Shown here: positions 26,569-35,541 of the stretch, piece by piece
Numbering within the stretch: position 1 is the first letter of the stretch
Layout: the number at the start of each line of letters is the position of its first letter
NCBI GenBank assembly: GCA_965226855.1
Contig: CBDDEE010000032.1
Location: forward strand, 824,838 to 888,837
Reading direction: 5' to 3'
From: JAUXJB01 sp965226855
GTDB lineage: Bacteria > Myxococcota_A > UBA9160 > SZUA-336
DNA length: 64,000 nt
Program-made: the position numbers and the translations under genes
The notes under the pieces: model-generated
What the model was told of the DNA's origin: nothing
What the model saw: the letters and a program-made list of their open reading frames with translations, nothing else
Databases searched by the model: none

Positions 26569-27923
26569 GCCGCATCGTCGCGCTGGCCATTGTCGTCGTC
26601 TTCATGGCGCTCACTCTCTTCACCTTCGGTGACGCCGTCATCTTTCCCGATACCCGGTCCACCATGACCTTCGGCTTTCTGTTGCTGGCCGCCTATCTCG
26701 CCGGGGATGTTCTCTCATGGTTCAAGCTTCCCAAGATCACGGGCTATATCCTGGCCGGAGTCTTTCTCGGGCCCTACGTCCTCGAATTTGTCAACGCCGG
26801 TACGATCCGTGAACTCAGGCTCATCGACGACCTGGCCCTGACCTTCATCGCTCTGGCCGCCGGCGGCGAATTGCGACTCAAGGAACTGCGTCAGCGGCGA
26901 AGGAGCATCACCCTGACGGTGCTCTTCCTGACGGTCATCGTGTCTGTCGGCGTGGGAGCATTTGTCCTGGCCGCGAGGTCGCTGCTTCCCTTTCTGGACG
27001 GCAAGCCGACGGCCCACCTCCTGGCGGTGGCGGCACTTGTGGGCACCTTTGCCGTGGCGCGCTCGCCATCGTCTGCGATCGCAATCATCAGCGAGTGCAA
27101 GTCCCGGGGTCCGTTCACTGAAATGGTGCTGGGAGTCACCGTCGTCATGGACGTCCTGGTCATCGTCGTATTCGCCGCGGTGGTTTCGGTCTGCCAGGCT
27201 GTTCTCGGCACGGAAGGCCAGATGGATTTCCAGTTCATCATCGTGATCCTCGTTGAACTCATCGGGTCCATCCTGGGCGGCATCATTGTAGGCTGCGTCA
27301 TTTCGGTCTACATCAGATACGTGAAGGCCGAGTTGCTTGTTTTCATCCTGGCTCTGGCCTTCATGGTTGCCTTCTTTTCGAGGCAGTTCGCGTTATTGAT
27401 TGACCAGTTCTACAGCATCACTCTTCACGTGGAGCCGATGCTCATCTGCATCACTGCAGGGTTCTGGGTCCAGAACTTTTCGCGGGGTGGTGACCTGTTC
27501 ATGGAGAACATCGACCGGAGTTCTCTCCCTATCTATGTCATCTTCTTCTCACTAACCGGTGCGGCCCTGAACATCGGTGCCCTGAACCAAACTTGGCTCA
27601 TCGCCGTTCTGGTGGTGGCGGTCCGATTCCTGCTGATTTGGGTGGGAGCGTATCTGGGTAGCTCCTTGAGTGGTGATCCACTCGGCTTCCGGCGGATGAG
27701 CGGATTGAGCTTCATCACCCAGGCCGGGGTCAGCCTGGGTCTGGCCGGCATCGTCATGCGCCGCTTCCCGGAATGGGGGGCTGCCCTGGCCACCACGATC
27801 GTGGCGATCATCTCGCTCAATCAGATCATCGGCCCCGTTACGTTCAAATTCGCGCTCAACGCGGTGGGCGAGGCTCGTGCTAGCCGTTTTCGAAGCCGAC
27901 GAATCCCGTCACAGGGAGCGTGA
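26565..27923 (+). CDS. CPA2-type cation:proton antiporter (second of a pair)
   Basis: ATG 26565; about 452 residues, with 12-13 helices. Conserved features are FKLPKITGYILAGVFLGPYVLEF, AAGGELRLKELRQRR, ARSPSSAIAIISECKSRGPFTEMVLGVTVVMDV and FITQAGVSLGLAGIVMRRFP. The 3' end overlaps the convergent P-II-like gene by 44 bp; the last 15 residues may not be the original terminus. Confidence 0.85.
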   Translation: MSRIVALAIVVVFMALTLFTFGDAVIFPDTRSTMTFGFLLLAAYLAGDVLSWFKLPKITGYILAGVFLGPYVLEFVNAGTIRELRLIDDLALTFIALAAGGELRLKELRQRRRSITLTVLFLTVIVSVGVGAFVLAARSLLPFLDGKPTAHLLAVAALVGTFAVARSPSSAIAIISECKSRGPFTEMVLGVTVVMDVLVIVVFAAVVSVCQAVLGTEGQMDFQFIIVILVELIGSILGGIIVGCVISVYIRYVKAELLVFILALAFMVAFFSRQFALLIDQFYSITLHVEPMLICITAGFWVQNFSRGGDLFMENIDRSSLPIYVIFFSLTGAALNIGALNQTWLIAVLVVAVRFLLIWVGAYLGSSLSGDPLGFRRMSGLSFITQAGVSLGLAGIVMRRFPEWGAALATTIVAIISLNQIIGPVTFKFALNAVGEARASRFRSRRIPSQGA

Positions 27924-28227
27924 AGATGATCCCGGTTCCCTTGTCGGTAAAGTCCCCGCAGACATCGCGGAGCAGACCGATCGCCTCGTCAACTTGTTCC
28001 GCCGTGAGGACCGACAGGATCAGATAGCTCTCCTCTCCGCCGCCCGGAAACATCGAGCGGAAGCCGGAGAAGATCGGAAGCTCGGTGCTCACTATCTGCC
28101 CCATTCCCTTGGCGTCGAGCACTGTGGCACCGGGCAGTTCGAGTTCCAGGAAGCCCTCCATCACAAGTTCTAGGCGGCGGTGGCCCTTGACCACCGCGAC
28201 CAGGAGTTCCCGGCCGCTACTAGACAT
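27880..28227 (-). CDS. P-II-like signalling protein
   Basis: ATG at 28227; 115 residues. The β-α-β pattern (ELLVAVVKGHRRLELVMEGFLELELPGATVLDAKGMGQIV ... GEESYLILSVLTAEQVDEAIGLLRDVCG ... GTGIIFTLPVTGFVGF) matches small P-II-like proteins that lack the uridylylated T-loop tyrosine. Such proteins usually bind nucleotides and regulate a neighbouring transporter. The start overlaps the stop of the EIIA gene, so the two form one operon facing the antiporter pair. Confidence 0.75.
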   Translation of the reverse strand: MSSSGRELLVAVVKGHRRLELVMEGFLELELPGATVLDAKGMGQIVSTELPIFSGFRSMFPGGGEESYLILSVLTAEQVDEAIGLLRDVCGDFTDKGTGIIFTLPVTGFVGFENG

Positions 28228-28693
28228 GCCGGGCGTCCTCGTCGAGTAGCATTCGGAACAGTTCCTTTGGCCCCGTCGCGCTCCGAAGCCTCTCAACCAT
28301 TGCCGCGGCGGCGAAGACCCTCGCCAGTCGGGCCAGCAGACGCAGGTGCAGCGCCTGGGCCTCCGGTGGGCTGAGCAGCAGGAAGAGCAGGTCGACCGGC
28401 TCGGAGTCCAGTGCAGCGAAATCCAGACCCTCGCGGGCGCGGCCGACGACCAATACGGTCGCCTCCAGGCCGTGCACCATGGCGTGGGGGAGGGCCAGTC
28501 CACCGCCGATTCCCGTGGACTGTTCCGCCTCCCTCTCTGAGAGCCGATCGAGCAGATCCCGCTCGTCTACCGAGGGCAGCCGGGAGGCCACACGGGCGAC
28601 GAAGGCCTTCATGAAGGACGGCTTGTCCAGGGAGGGAAGGTCCCACAGTACAAGGTCCTCCTGAAGGAAGTCGGCGAGTCTCAGCATCGGCAT
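28220..28693 (-). CDS. PTS EIIA-type (nitrogen/fructose) regulatory protein
   Basis: ATG at 28693 with GGAGG at suitable spacing (the GTG at 28702 is too close to it); 157 residues. It is a stand-alone EIIA domain with the phospho-acceptor His in GGLALPHAMVHGLEA and the helix pattern FMKAFVARVASRLPSVDERDLLDRLSEREA. Standing beside antiporters and a P-II-like gene, it repeats in separate genes the fusion found at 18624. Confidence 0.88.
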   Translation of the reverse strand: MPMLRLADFLQEDLVLWDLPSLDKPSFMKAFVARVASRLPSVDERDLLDRLSEREAEQSTGIGGGLALPHAMVHGLEATVLVVGRAREGLDFAALDSEPVDLLFLLLSPPEAQALHLRLLARLARVFAAAAMVERLRSATGPKELFRMLLDEDARHV

Positions 28694-28849
28694 GGTCTTC
28701 ACTCCTCCGTTCGCGTGAGTACGACATCAAGCGGGCTCTTCCGGGTTTCGTTCACCCTAAACCAGGGGGGCACGCCGTATTCACAGGTGGGTAGGGGACA
28801 GCAATCCCCGCAGTCCGGATGGGCGGGGTGTTGGATCGCCTCCACCCCG

Positions 28850-29135
28850 CGAGCCCTTCACGGGGGCCAGCTGGAGCGCAGGGTGGGCCCCAGGTGGGCC
28901 AGGACAGCGCGAGCGCGATCACCTGGCGCTCCCGATAGGCCGGGATCTCCGAGGGTCGGCCCCGGGCGCCTGTGTTCGTCGGGGATGGAGTCCATCGGGA
29001 CCGTAGCCCTCGAAGCGCTGCCTCCAACGGTAGACGACCGTGCGCGAGATCCCGAGCTCGTGGCCTCTCGCGCGGGGCACGGATGGCGCCGGCGACCTTC
29101 GATCGCCGGAGATCGGCACGGATCTGCTGGCACAC
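28850..29135 (-). pseudogene. HTH-integrase transposase remnant (same family as 9300-9660)
   Basis: Minus-strand pieces read GHELGISRTVVYRWRQRFEGYGPDG and RQVIALALSWPTWG in shifted frames, matching the 9300-9660 remnant. No DDE domain remains. The stretch 29136-29900 has no other convincing gene apart from the weak ORF at 29400. Confidence 0.6.
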
Positions 29136-29399
29136 CGCCTGGAGCCCTCGTCGGCGCCCGCCTCGATGAGCTGAGCGGAAACCTCGTCGCCGACTTCTAG
29201 GCCGAAGTGTAGGGCATCACTCGCTCCCCGCGGCGGCTTTGACAGCCTTCTCGAGCGGCGACAGAACTGCTGCTCCCGATCGAGCCGAGACTCACCAACG
29301 CCCGGCGCGAGCGCCTGCTGGACGCGATCTTCGGCTACGCCATAGGCTGAGACAGCGAAGGGGCCGCTCGCAGCCCGTCCTAGGTGGTACGTTGGTGAG

Positions 29400-29828
29400 G
29401 TGGGTCTTCGAGTGCACGGCGCGGTCGCGCTGTTGTTCGTTGCCTGTATCGGCTGCAGAGGCGTGCACGATGCGTCGCCTCGTCCCCCGCCTGGCGCCCG
29501 ATGCAGGCGATCAGAGACACCGCGACCAGAAGGTGCAATCGAAGGCTCATCGAGCTCCGCTTCTCTCCCCGCGCCGTGCCGCACTCTAGACCGAGCGGGC
29601 CGCCCACACAATCCGGTACGGCGCTACCAGTGGGGGCTGCCGCCGTTACTCCTTCAAGTCGGGCTTGCCGAGGCCGTCGAGGTACCGATCGCGGCAATCC
29701 GGATCGACGGCCGCGTAGAGCGGGTGACTCTCATTGAGCGGGAGAAACGGGCGCACCTTTATAGCCCCCTCGAAAGCGGCTCTCGCGTCGTCGAGCTGGC
29801 TGAGTTGTGCGTAAGCCGTCGCAAGTAG
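29400..29828 (+). CDS. possible lipoprotein (weak)
   Basis: GTG start with VGLRVHGAVALLFVACIGCRGV, which fits a lipoprotein signal with Cys about 19. The rest has skewed composition (Pro/Arg/Ser), and no homologue is recognised. A minus-strand ORF over the same bases also starts with a hydrophobic segment, so this may be chance. Confidence 0.2.
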   Translation: MGLRVHGAVALLFVACIGCRGVHDASPRPPPGARCRRSETPRPEGAIEGSSSSASLPAPCRTLDRAGRPHNPVRRYQWGLPPLLLQVGLAEAVEVPIAAIRIDGRVERVTLIEREKRAHLYSPLESGSRVVELAELCVSRRK

Positions 29829-29913
29829 CCGCTAGCGCTGCCCGCAGGGCACCGACTGGACGGTTTCCGTCGGGGGTCGAGATGCCAAGGCCAGTCCCCT
29901 CGTCTAGTGCATC

Positions 29914-29930
29914 TCTGTAAGATGTACAGA
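29914..29930. promoter_or_regulatory. palindromic operator TCTGTA-N5-TACAGA, second copy
   Basis: Same arms as 1234-1250 with spacer AGATG instead of AAACG. It is 143 bp upstream of the σ54-like element. Confidence 0.55.
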
Positions 29931-30072
29931 CCAGGATTTCAAAAGGAGCTATCCCTGGGCCGCTCACGCGTGGCCTCCACCCAGCCTCGGACAACCGATC
30001 ACTTCGCTCAAACAACCCGACGGCGGGGAGATACAGGATTCCGGTTCGTAGGCGAAGTCGGGCGACGACTGA

Positions 30073-30088
30073 TGGCATGCGACTTGCT
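30073..30088 (+). promoter_or_regulatory. σ54-type promoter, second copy
   Basis: TGGCATGCGACTTGCT, with GG and GC 12 bp apart, 213 bp before ATG 30301. One base differs from the copy at 1393, outside the consensus positions. Confidence 0.55.
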
Positions 30089-30300
30089 GTACCGGAGGTG
30101 CTTCCTAAGCTGGATCGCATGCGCATTGGAGGGTAAGGGATCCAAGATCACGTGAGGAAGAGAACGTCCTGTAGGTCCTTGGCTTTGGAAACTGCATTAC
30201 GGGAGCATGGTCCACCGCACGAAGAGTTAGGGCGCTGATCTGAAATACTCTCTTCCGCTCCAGAGCCCCATGGAACGGCGCTACATGAGGTTCCCCAGGT

Positions 30301-30858
30301 ATGGATCGGGAGACGATTCTCCTCGTTCACCCGGAAGCGGACGAACTGGATCGGATCGAGGCCTTGGTTCAGCCGCTCGGCCTCGAAACCCGTCGGGTGC
30401 ATGACTTCCCCAGCGCCGTCAGACTCTGGCAGATTCGGCCCGCCAACCTGGTGGTGTGCACCGACATCGACGTGCCGGAACACAAGCCCCAAGTCGTCGA
30501 GGAAGTTCGCCGCGCGACTAGCCGTCTTCCCGTCGTCGTCCTCATCCGTGATCGCTCCCAGGCGGAATGCCCGAAGGCCACGCGGCTTCTGACAGGCCTG
30601 CAGCAGTACCTCGCCTGGCCCCAGGAGGCAGCCGACCTTCCCGCCGTTGCGCGAGCGCTCCTTCGCACGTCGCGATACCTGAACGGCTCGCACCACGACC
30701 AACTCGCGGCGATGCGAGGCGACAGGGACGCCCGCCGCATGCGCGAAACGCTAAGCGCACTTCGCACTACGGGTGGCAATGTCTCCCAGGCCGCCGAAAT
30801 CCTGCAAATGTCGCGGAGCGGCTTGAACTACCGATTGAAACAGCTCGGTCTGCGCTAG
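30301..30858 (+). CDS. response-regulator-like protein: degenerate receiver plus Fis-type HTH
   Basis: 185 residues. Residues 5 to about 125 have the REC fold. The N-terminal acidic pocket is altered (ILLVHPEADE instead of LLVDDE), Asp is kept in VVCTDIDVPE, and the usual Lys-Pro is Trp-Pro (YLAWPQE), so phosphorylation is doubtful. Residues about 155-185 (GGNVSQAAEILQMSRSGLNYRLKQLGL) are a Fis/NtrC-type DNA-binding helix-turn-helix. There is no AAA+ domain, so it cannot itself activate σ54. It may bind the upstream palindrome and control its own gene; that is inference. Confidence 0.8.
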   Translation: MDRETILLVHPEADELDRIEALVQPLGLETRRVHDFPSAVRLWQIRPANLVVCTDIDVPEHKPQVVEEVRRATSRLPVVVLIRDRSQAECPKATRLLTGLQQYLAWPQEAADLPAVARALLRTSRYLNGSHHDQLAAMRGDRDARRMRETLSALRTTGGNVSQAAEILQMSRSGLNYRLKQLGLR

Positions 30859-31034
30859 CGCCCGTCCTCTCCTCGCCCCATCGCCGCGCGCCGTGCGCGT
30901 CCGCGCTCTGCGTGACTGCACACTCACTGCACACTTTCCGCCGACCTCTGAACGGTTTCCGCCGCAATTCGGACGTGAACCGCCGCATTCCGACGTTGAT
31001 GATGATGCGGCTCGGTTCCTACCTTCTTCTCCCA

Positions 31035-32039
31035 ATGGGGGATGAGATCATTGGACGTGCGCGTAGCGACGCGCAAAACGTTCGGGAGGAGCGGCTCCGG
31101 GGGAAGCTCCACCGTGAGCTCGGTCCGGTCGTCCTCGAGGCGCTCGCCGACGAAAAGACCATCGAGGTCATGATCAACCCGGATGGCCGGGTCTGGTGGG
31201 ACCGCCTGGGGGACGGCCAGTCGCTCCTCCCGGACGAGTTTTCTGCCGAGCGCGCCGAGAGTCTGGTCGGCACGGTGGCAGCCCTTCTCGACACCGTCGC
31301 GAACGAGGAGCACCCGATCGTCGAAGGGGAGCTACCTTTCTTCGGGTTCCGGTTCGAGGGTGTGGTCCCCCCCGTCGCTCCACGCGCCACGGTTGCCATC
31401 CGGAAGCACAGCTCGCAGGTCCGAACACTCGACGACTACGTCGCCGAGCGCCGCCTCTCCCCGTCTCACGCAGATACGCTGCGCAAAGCGGTGCGCGAGC
31501 GCCTGAACATCATCGTCACAGGGGGCACGGCGAGCGGAAAGACCACCTTCGTGAACGCGCTCTTGCACGAGAAGGTGAAGCTTTCCCATCCGAATCACCG
31601 CTTCGTGATCCTCGAGGACACGGTTGAGCTCCGATGCGCGGCACCAAACCAGGTCGCGCTTCGCACTTCCGAGGTGGCGGACCTCACGCAGCTTGTGCGA
31701 GCCACGATGCGACTCCGCCCCGACGCGATCATCATCGGCGAGGTACGAGGGAGGGAGGCTCTCGACATGCTCAAGGCGTGGAATACCGGGCATCCGGGTG
31801 GCGTTTGCACGGTGCACGCCAACAGCGCGAGGGCCGCCCTCTCTCGTCTCGATCAGCTCGTCCAGGAGGCCGGGGTCCCGAGTCAGCCGTTCCTGCTCGC
31901 GGACGCCGTCGACCTCATCGTCGCGCTAGAAGAGCGGATCGTCTGCGAGGTTCTCCGCGTTCGGGGCTTCGATCCCGAGCGCGGTTTCGAGCTCGAAGAG
32001 CTCGCATCAGCAGCCACAAGGAGTGAGGGTACGCCATGA
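31035..32039 (+). CDS. trbB: TrbB, VirB11-type conjugation ATPase
   Basis: The start is unsettled (ATG 31035 or 30999). N-terminal domain: LRGKLHRELGPVVLEALADEKTIEVMINPDGRVW. RecA-like ATPase: Walker A GGTASGKTTF, Asp box ILEDTVELRC, Walker B DAIIIGEVRG, and the VirB11 His box GGVCTVHANSA. A cytoplasmic hexamer powers pilus assembly and DNA transfer. First gene of the trb cluster; its stop overlaps trbC (ATGA). The coupling protein gene usually found upstream (traG/virD4) is missing, with the receiver locus in its place. Confidence 0.93.
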   Translation: MGDEIIGRARSDAQNVREERLRGKLHRELGPVVLEALADEKTIEVMINPDGRVWWDRLGDGQSLLPDEFSAERAESLVGTVAALLDTVANEEHPIVEGELPFFGFRFEGVVPPVAPRATVAIRKHSSQVRTLDDYVAERRLSPSHADTLRKAVRERLNIIVTGGTASGKTTFVNALLHEKVKLSHPNHRFVILEDTVELRCAAPNQVALRTSEVADLTQLVRATMRLRPDAIIIGEVRGREALDMLKAWNTGHPGGVCTVHANSARAALSRLDQLVQEAGVPSQPFLLADAVDLIVALEERIVCEVLRVRGFDPERGFELEELASAATRSEGTP

Positions 32040-32377
32040 ATCATCTCGACCGTCATCGCGCGAAGGCGAGGAACGCGCTCCGGGTCGCGATCCTCGCGAC
32101 CTTGTTCCTTCTCGTGGGTGCCGACCCCGCCCTCGCCACGCCAGCCGGCACCGCGATGCCATGGGACACGCCGCTCACGAATCTCCTGAACAATCTCCAG
32201 GGAACGGTGGCCCGCATCGCCATCACCGTTGCCATCGTGGTGACAGGGCTCGTGTTCGCCTTTGGCGAAGCGGGAAGCGGTCTCCGCCGAGTGGCCTCCA
32301 TCGCTTTCGGCGGAGCGCTTGCACTGGGCGCCTTGACCTTCATGACGGCGCTCGGCTGGGTCGGCGCGACCTTCTGA
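32036..32377 (+). CDS. trbC: TrbC, VirB2-type pilin
   Basis: 113 residues. Signal peptide with ALA cleavage (FLLVGADPALA-TPAG), then a linker and two hydrophobic helices (ARIAITVAIVVTGLVFAFG and IAFGGALALGALTFMTAL). Matches TrbC/VirB2 size and topology. In IncP plasmids the processed peptide is cyclised to form the pilus. Confidence 0.88.
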   Translation: MNHLDRHRAKARNALRVAILATLFLLVGADPALATPAGTAMPWDTPLTNLLNNLQGTVARIAITVAIVVTGLVFAFGEAGSGLRRVASIAFGGALALGALTFMTALGWVGATF

Positions 32378-32386
32378 GGAGCGCAC

Positions 32387-32713
32387 GTGGCGACCCGAGC
32401 GAGAACCGGTAGGAACGGCACCCAAGTCAACGCCTCGACGTGTCAGGCCCCTGTGCTCTTCGCCCTCGGTGTCTTGGTGCTGGTCGTCGTCTCCTCCACG
32501 GAGTGGGGAGCCGTACTCACGCGAGTCCTCTCGGAGCTGCGCAGCGCTGCCGCGATCGCGGCAACTGGCCTCAGCGTGGCCTTCGCGGCTTCGGTCTTCG
32601 TCGTCTTCGCTGGGCCTCATCGGCGGCCTGTCGCCGTCGTGTTCGCGACGACCGTCGCGCTCGGCGCCCTCACCCTCCTAAGCCAGGTCTCCTGGCTCGG
32701 GGAGCACTTATAG
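32387..32713 (+). CDS. second VirB2/TrbC-like small membrane protein
   Basis: GTG 32387, 108 residues, with three hydrophobic segments (APVLFALGVLVLVVVSS, AAAIAATGLSVAFAASVFVVF, VVFATTVALGALTLL). Its last helix resembles the TrbC end (ALGALTFMTALGW versus ALGALTLLSQVSW), suggesting a diverged tandem pilin copy. It sits between trbC and trbD, a position normally without a gene. No clear signal peptidase site. Confidence 0.55.
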   Translation: MATRARTGRNGTQVNASTCQAPVLFALGVLVLVVVSSTEWGAVLTRVLSELRSAAAIAATGLSVAFAASVFVVFAGPHRRPVAVVFATTVALGALTLLSQVSWLGEHL

Positions 32714-32726
32714 GAGGAAGAGTCCG

Positions 32727-33086
32727 TTGTCGCTCGAAGATCCACGCGAAAGCTCGGCGAGCGTCGGAGGCCTCCGTTCGACTCCGATTCACGTCTCGCT
32801 CACCCGGCCGATCCTGCTGGCCGGAGCGGATCGGGAGCTCACGCTCATCAACGTGATCGTGATCTTTGCGCTGCTGTTCGGAATCGGGTTCTCGCGCTGG
32901 ACCTTCGGGGTCTGCTTCTGCCTGGCGACGGCCGGCCAGTGGGCGCTCGGGCGGGTGACTCGGTACGACCCGGACTTCCGCCGGATCTACACGCGACATG
33001 TCCAGCTGCAGCCCTTCTACCCCGCCCGCGCATCGCTCCACGCTCCGCGACCCATCATCCACCCCTCGGTGCCTTACTCGGACTGA
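32727..33086 (+). CDS. trbD: TrbD, VirB3-type protein
   Basis: TTG start with TAGGAGGAAG upstream; 119 residues. Conserved TPIHVSLTRPILLAGADRELTLINVIV, then two membrane helices and a conserved YDPDFRRIYTRHVQLQ-type tail. VirB3 proteins dock with the VirB4 ATPase at the inner membrane; trbE follows 11 bp later. Confidence 0.9.
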   Translation: MSLEDPRESSASVGGLRSTPIHVSLTRPILLAGADRELTLINVIVIFALLFGIGFSRWTFGVCFCLATAGQWALGRVTRYDPDFRRIYTRHVQLQPFYPARASLHAPRPIIHPSVPYSD

Positions 33087-33097
33087 AGGAGACGCGC

Positions 33098-35541
33098 ATG
33101 CTGCCCGAGTTCCGCCGTGAGCCCAAGAGCTTCCCCGATCTCCTGAACTACTTCGCCCTCGTGGACGAGGGGGTGCTCTTCAACAAGGACGGCTCGCTGC
33201 TCGCAGGCTGGTGGTACGCGGGCCCGGACATGGAGTCCGCCACGCCCAACGAGATGGCCGTGCTCTCCGAGCAGCTGAACGGGGCGCTTCGCGACCTCGG
33301 AAACGGATGGATGATCCAGGCCGATGCGATCCGCAAGCCGGCCCCCGGCTACCCCGAAGTGGGGTTCTTCCCCGATCCGACGTCTCGGCTGATCGACCAG
33401 GAACGTCGAGGGCACTACGAGAGCGGGGAGGCCACGTTCGAGAGCCTCTACGCCTTTACCGCGAGCTACCTGCCACCGCCCGAGATGCAAAGTCGTCTCT
33501 CCGCACTCTTCATCGAGAGCGAGGAGGCGAACCGGGCGCCGAGCTGGGAAACGCTTCTTCGACACTTCCAGCGCGCCACGACGCACCTCGAGGATGCACT
33601 CTCCGACCGGCTCACGATCGAGCGCATGGACTCGGGCGATCTCCTGGGCTTCCTCTGCTCCTGCGCCTCGGGCGTCATCCACCCGGTTCGCGTCCCGGAT
33701 CCTCCCCTCGATCTTGACACCCTCATCGGCTCTCAGGATCTGGTGGGGGGATTCGAGCCCCGTGTGGGCCCGCTCTGGCTGCGGCCGATCGCGATCTGCG
33801 GCCTCCCCGCGGACTCCTTCCCGGGAATCCTCGACTTTCTAAACCGACTCTCGCTCGAGTACCGCTGGTCGAACCGCTTCATCTCGGTCGATCCGACGAC
33901 GGCCGAGCAACTCCTGAAACGGACGCGGCGCAACTGGTTCCAAAAGCGCTACGGACTGGCGGGCCTGATCCGTGAGGCCATGCAGATGGGCGGCCAGACC
34001 TTCGCCAACCAGGATGCGGTGATGATGGCGGAGGATGCGGACGCAGCTGTCGCCGAGGCCGCTCGCATGCATGTCCGCTTCGGCCACTACACAAGTGTGA
34101 TCCTCCTTCGCGGGGAGGACCGCGAGGAGCTCGAGGCGCAGGGCCGCCAGGTCGAGCGCGAGCTCCAGCACAACGGCTTCCAGACGCGCGTCGAGACCAT
34201 GAACGCCCTCGAGGCGTTCCTCTCGGCACCCTTCCCGGGCACGGCTTCCGGAACATCCGACGGCCCCTCCTCCACACGCTGAACTTTGCCGACCTGATCC
34301 CGACGACCTCGATCTTTCCCGGGCTCGAGCAGAATCCCTGCCCCTTCTATCCCCCCGGCTCCCCTCCCCTCCTCTACGCGAACACGGCCGGCGCCACGCC
34401 CTTCCGATTCAACCTCCACGTCTCCGACGTGGGGCACACGATGGTGATCGGCCCCACGGGCGCCGGAAAGTCGACGCTGATCGGGCTCATCGCCGCCCAG
34501 TTCCTCCGCTACCCGGGCGCCCAGGTCTTCGCCTTCGACAAGGGCTACAGCTCATTCGCGCTCTGCAATGCCGTCGGCGGCATTCACTACGACATCGCCG
34601 GCGACCAGAACGACGACCTGGCCTTCTGCCCCTTGGCCGACATTCATGAGGCTCCGGTCCGCAGCTGGGCCGCGGAGTGGATCGAGCACCTGATGACGTT
34701 GCAGCAGGTGACGATCCGACCGCAGCAGCGCAAGCAGATCCACGCCGCGCTCGAGAGGCTCGTGGAAAGTCCCGAGCGGACGCTCACGCACTTCGTGAGC
34801 ACCGTCCAGGACGAGGCCGTCCGGAGCGGGCTCCGCCACTACACGCTCGAGGGCGCGATGGGACAACTGCTCGACGCCGAACGGGATGGCCTGCGGGATG
34901 CCCACTTCCAGGTCTTCGAGGTCGAGCACCTGATGAACAAGGGCGAGCAGAACGCGGTACCCGTGCTTCTCTACCTCTTCCACCAGATCGAGCGCCGGCT
35001 CCGCGGTGACCCGAGTCTTCTCATCCTCGAGGAGGCCTGGCTGCTACTGAACCACCCCGTCTTTTCCACCAAGATCGAGGAGTGGCTCCGGGTGCTGCGC
35101 AAGCGCAACTGCGCAGTCGTCTTCGTGAGCCAGAGCCTGACCGAGGTCTTCAACTCCCCGCAACGCGACCTGCTGCTTGAGTCCTGCCCGACGAAGATCT
35201 TCCTCCCGAATCCTGAGGCGCGAAACGCGCAGACGGGCCAGCTCTATCGCCGCCTGGGCCTCAACGAGACACAGGTCGAGCTCATCGCGCACGCCACCCC
35301 CAAGCGGCACTACTACTACACCTCGCCACTCGGGCACCGCATGCTCGACCTCGCTCTCGGTCCCGAGGCTCTGAGCTTCACCGGTGTCTCGGGGAGCGAG
35401 GAGATCGAGCGGATCCGAAAGCTCCGCGAGCACTACCGCGACACCTGGCCCGCCGTCTGGCTCGAGCAGCGGGGACTCGATGACGCCGCCACCCGCTGGA
35501 GAGCACTCCAGCACGAGGAGACCCCATGCCACACGTCCTGA
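33098..35541 (+). pseudogene. trbE: TrbE, VirB4-type ATPase, one frameshift in this sequence
   Basis: ATG 33098 with GAAGGAGA upstream. The N-terminal VirB4 domain (MLPEFRREPKSFPDLLNYF, VDEGVLFNKDGSLLAGWWY) reads to about 34238, where PFPGTAS should read PFPGHGFRNIRRPLLHTLNFADL; adding one base near CGGGCACGG restores it. The second frame carries Walker A GPTGAGKST and Walker B LLILEEAWLLL through to 35541. Total about 814 residues, the family length. The site is a C1/C2 run, so a sequencing error is quite possible; otherwise transfer would be dead. Confidence 0.9.

Larger units (their letters stand above)
29910..30770. repeat. 3' copy of the duplicated promoter/receiver block (partner 1230-2086)
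   Basis: See the partner entry. This copy continues past 30770 into a natural HTH C-terminus and is therefore likely parental. Confidence 0.9.
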
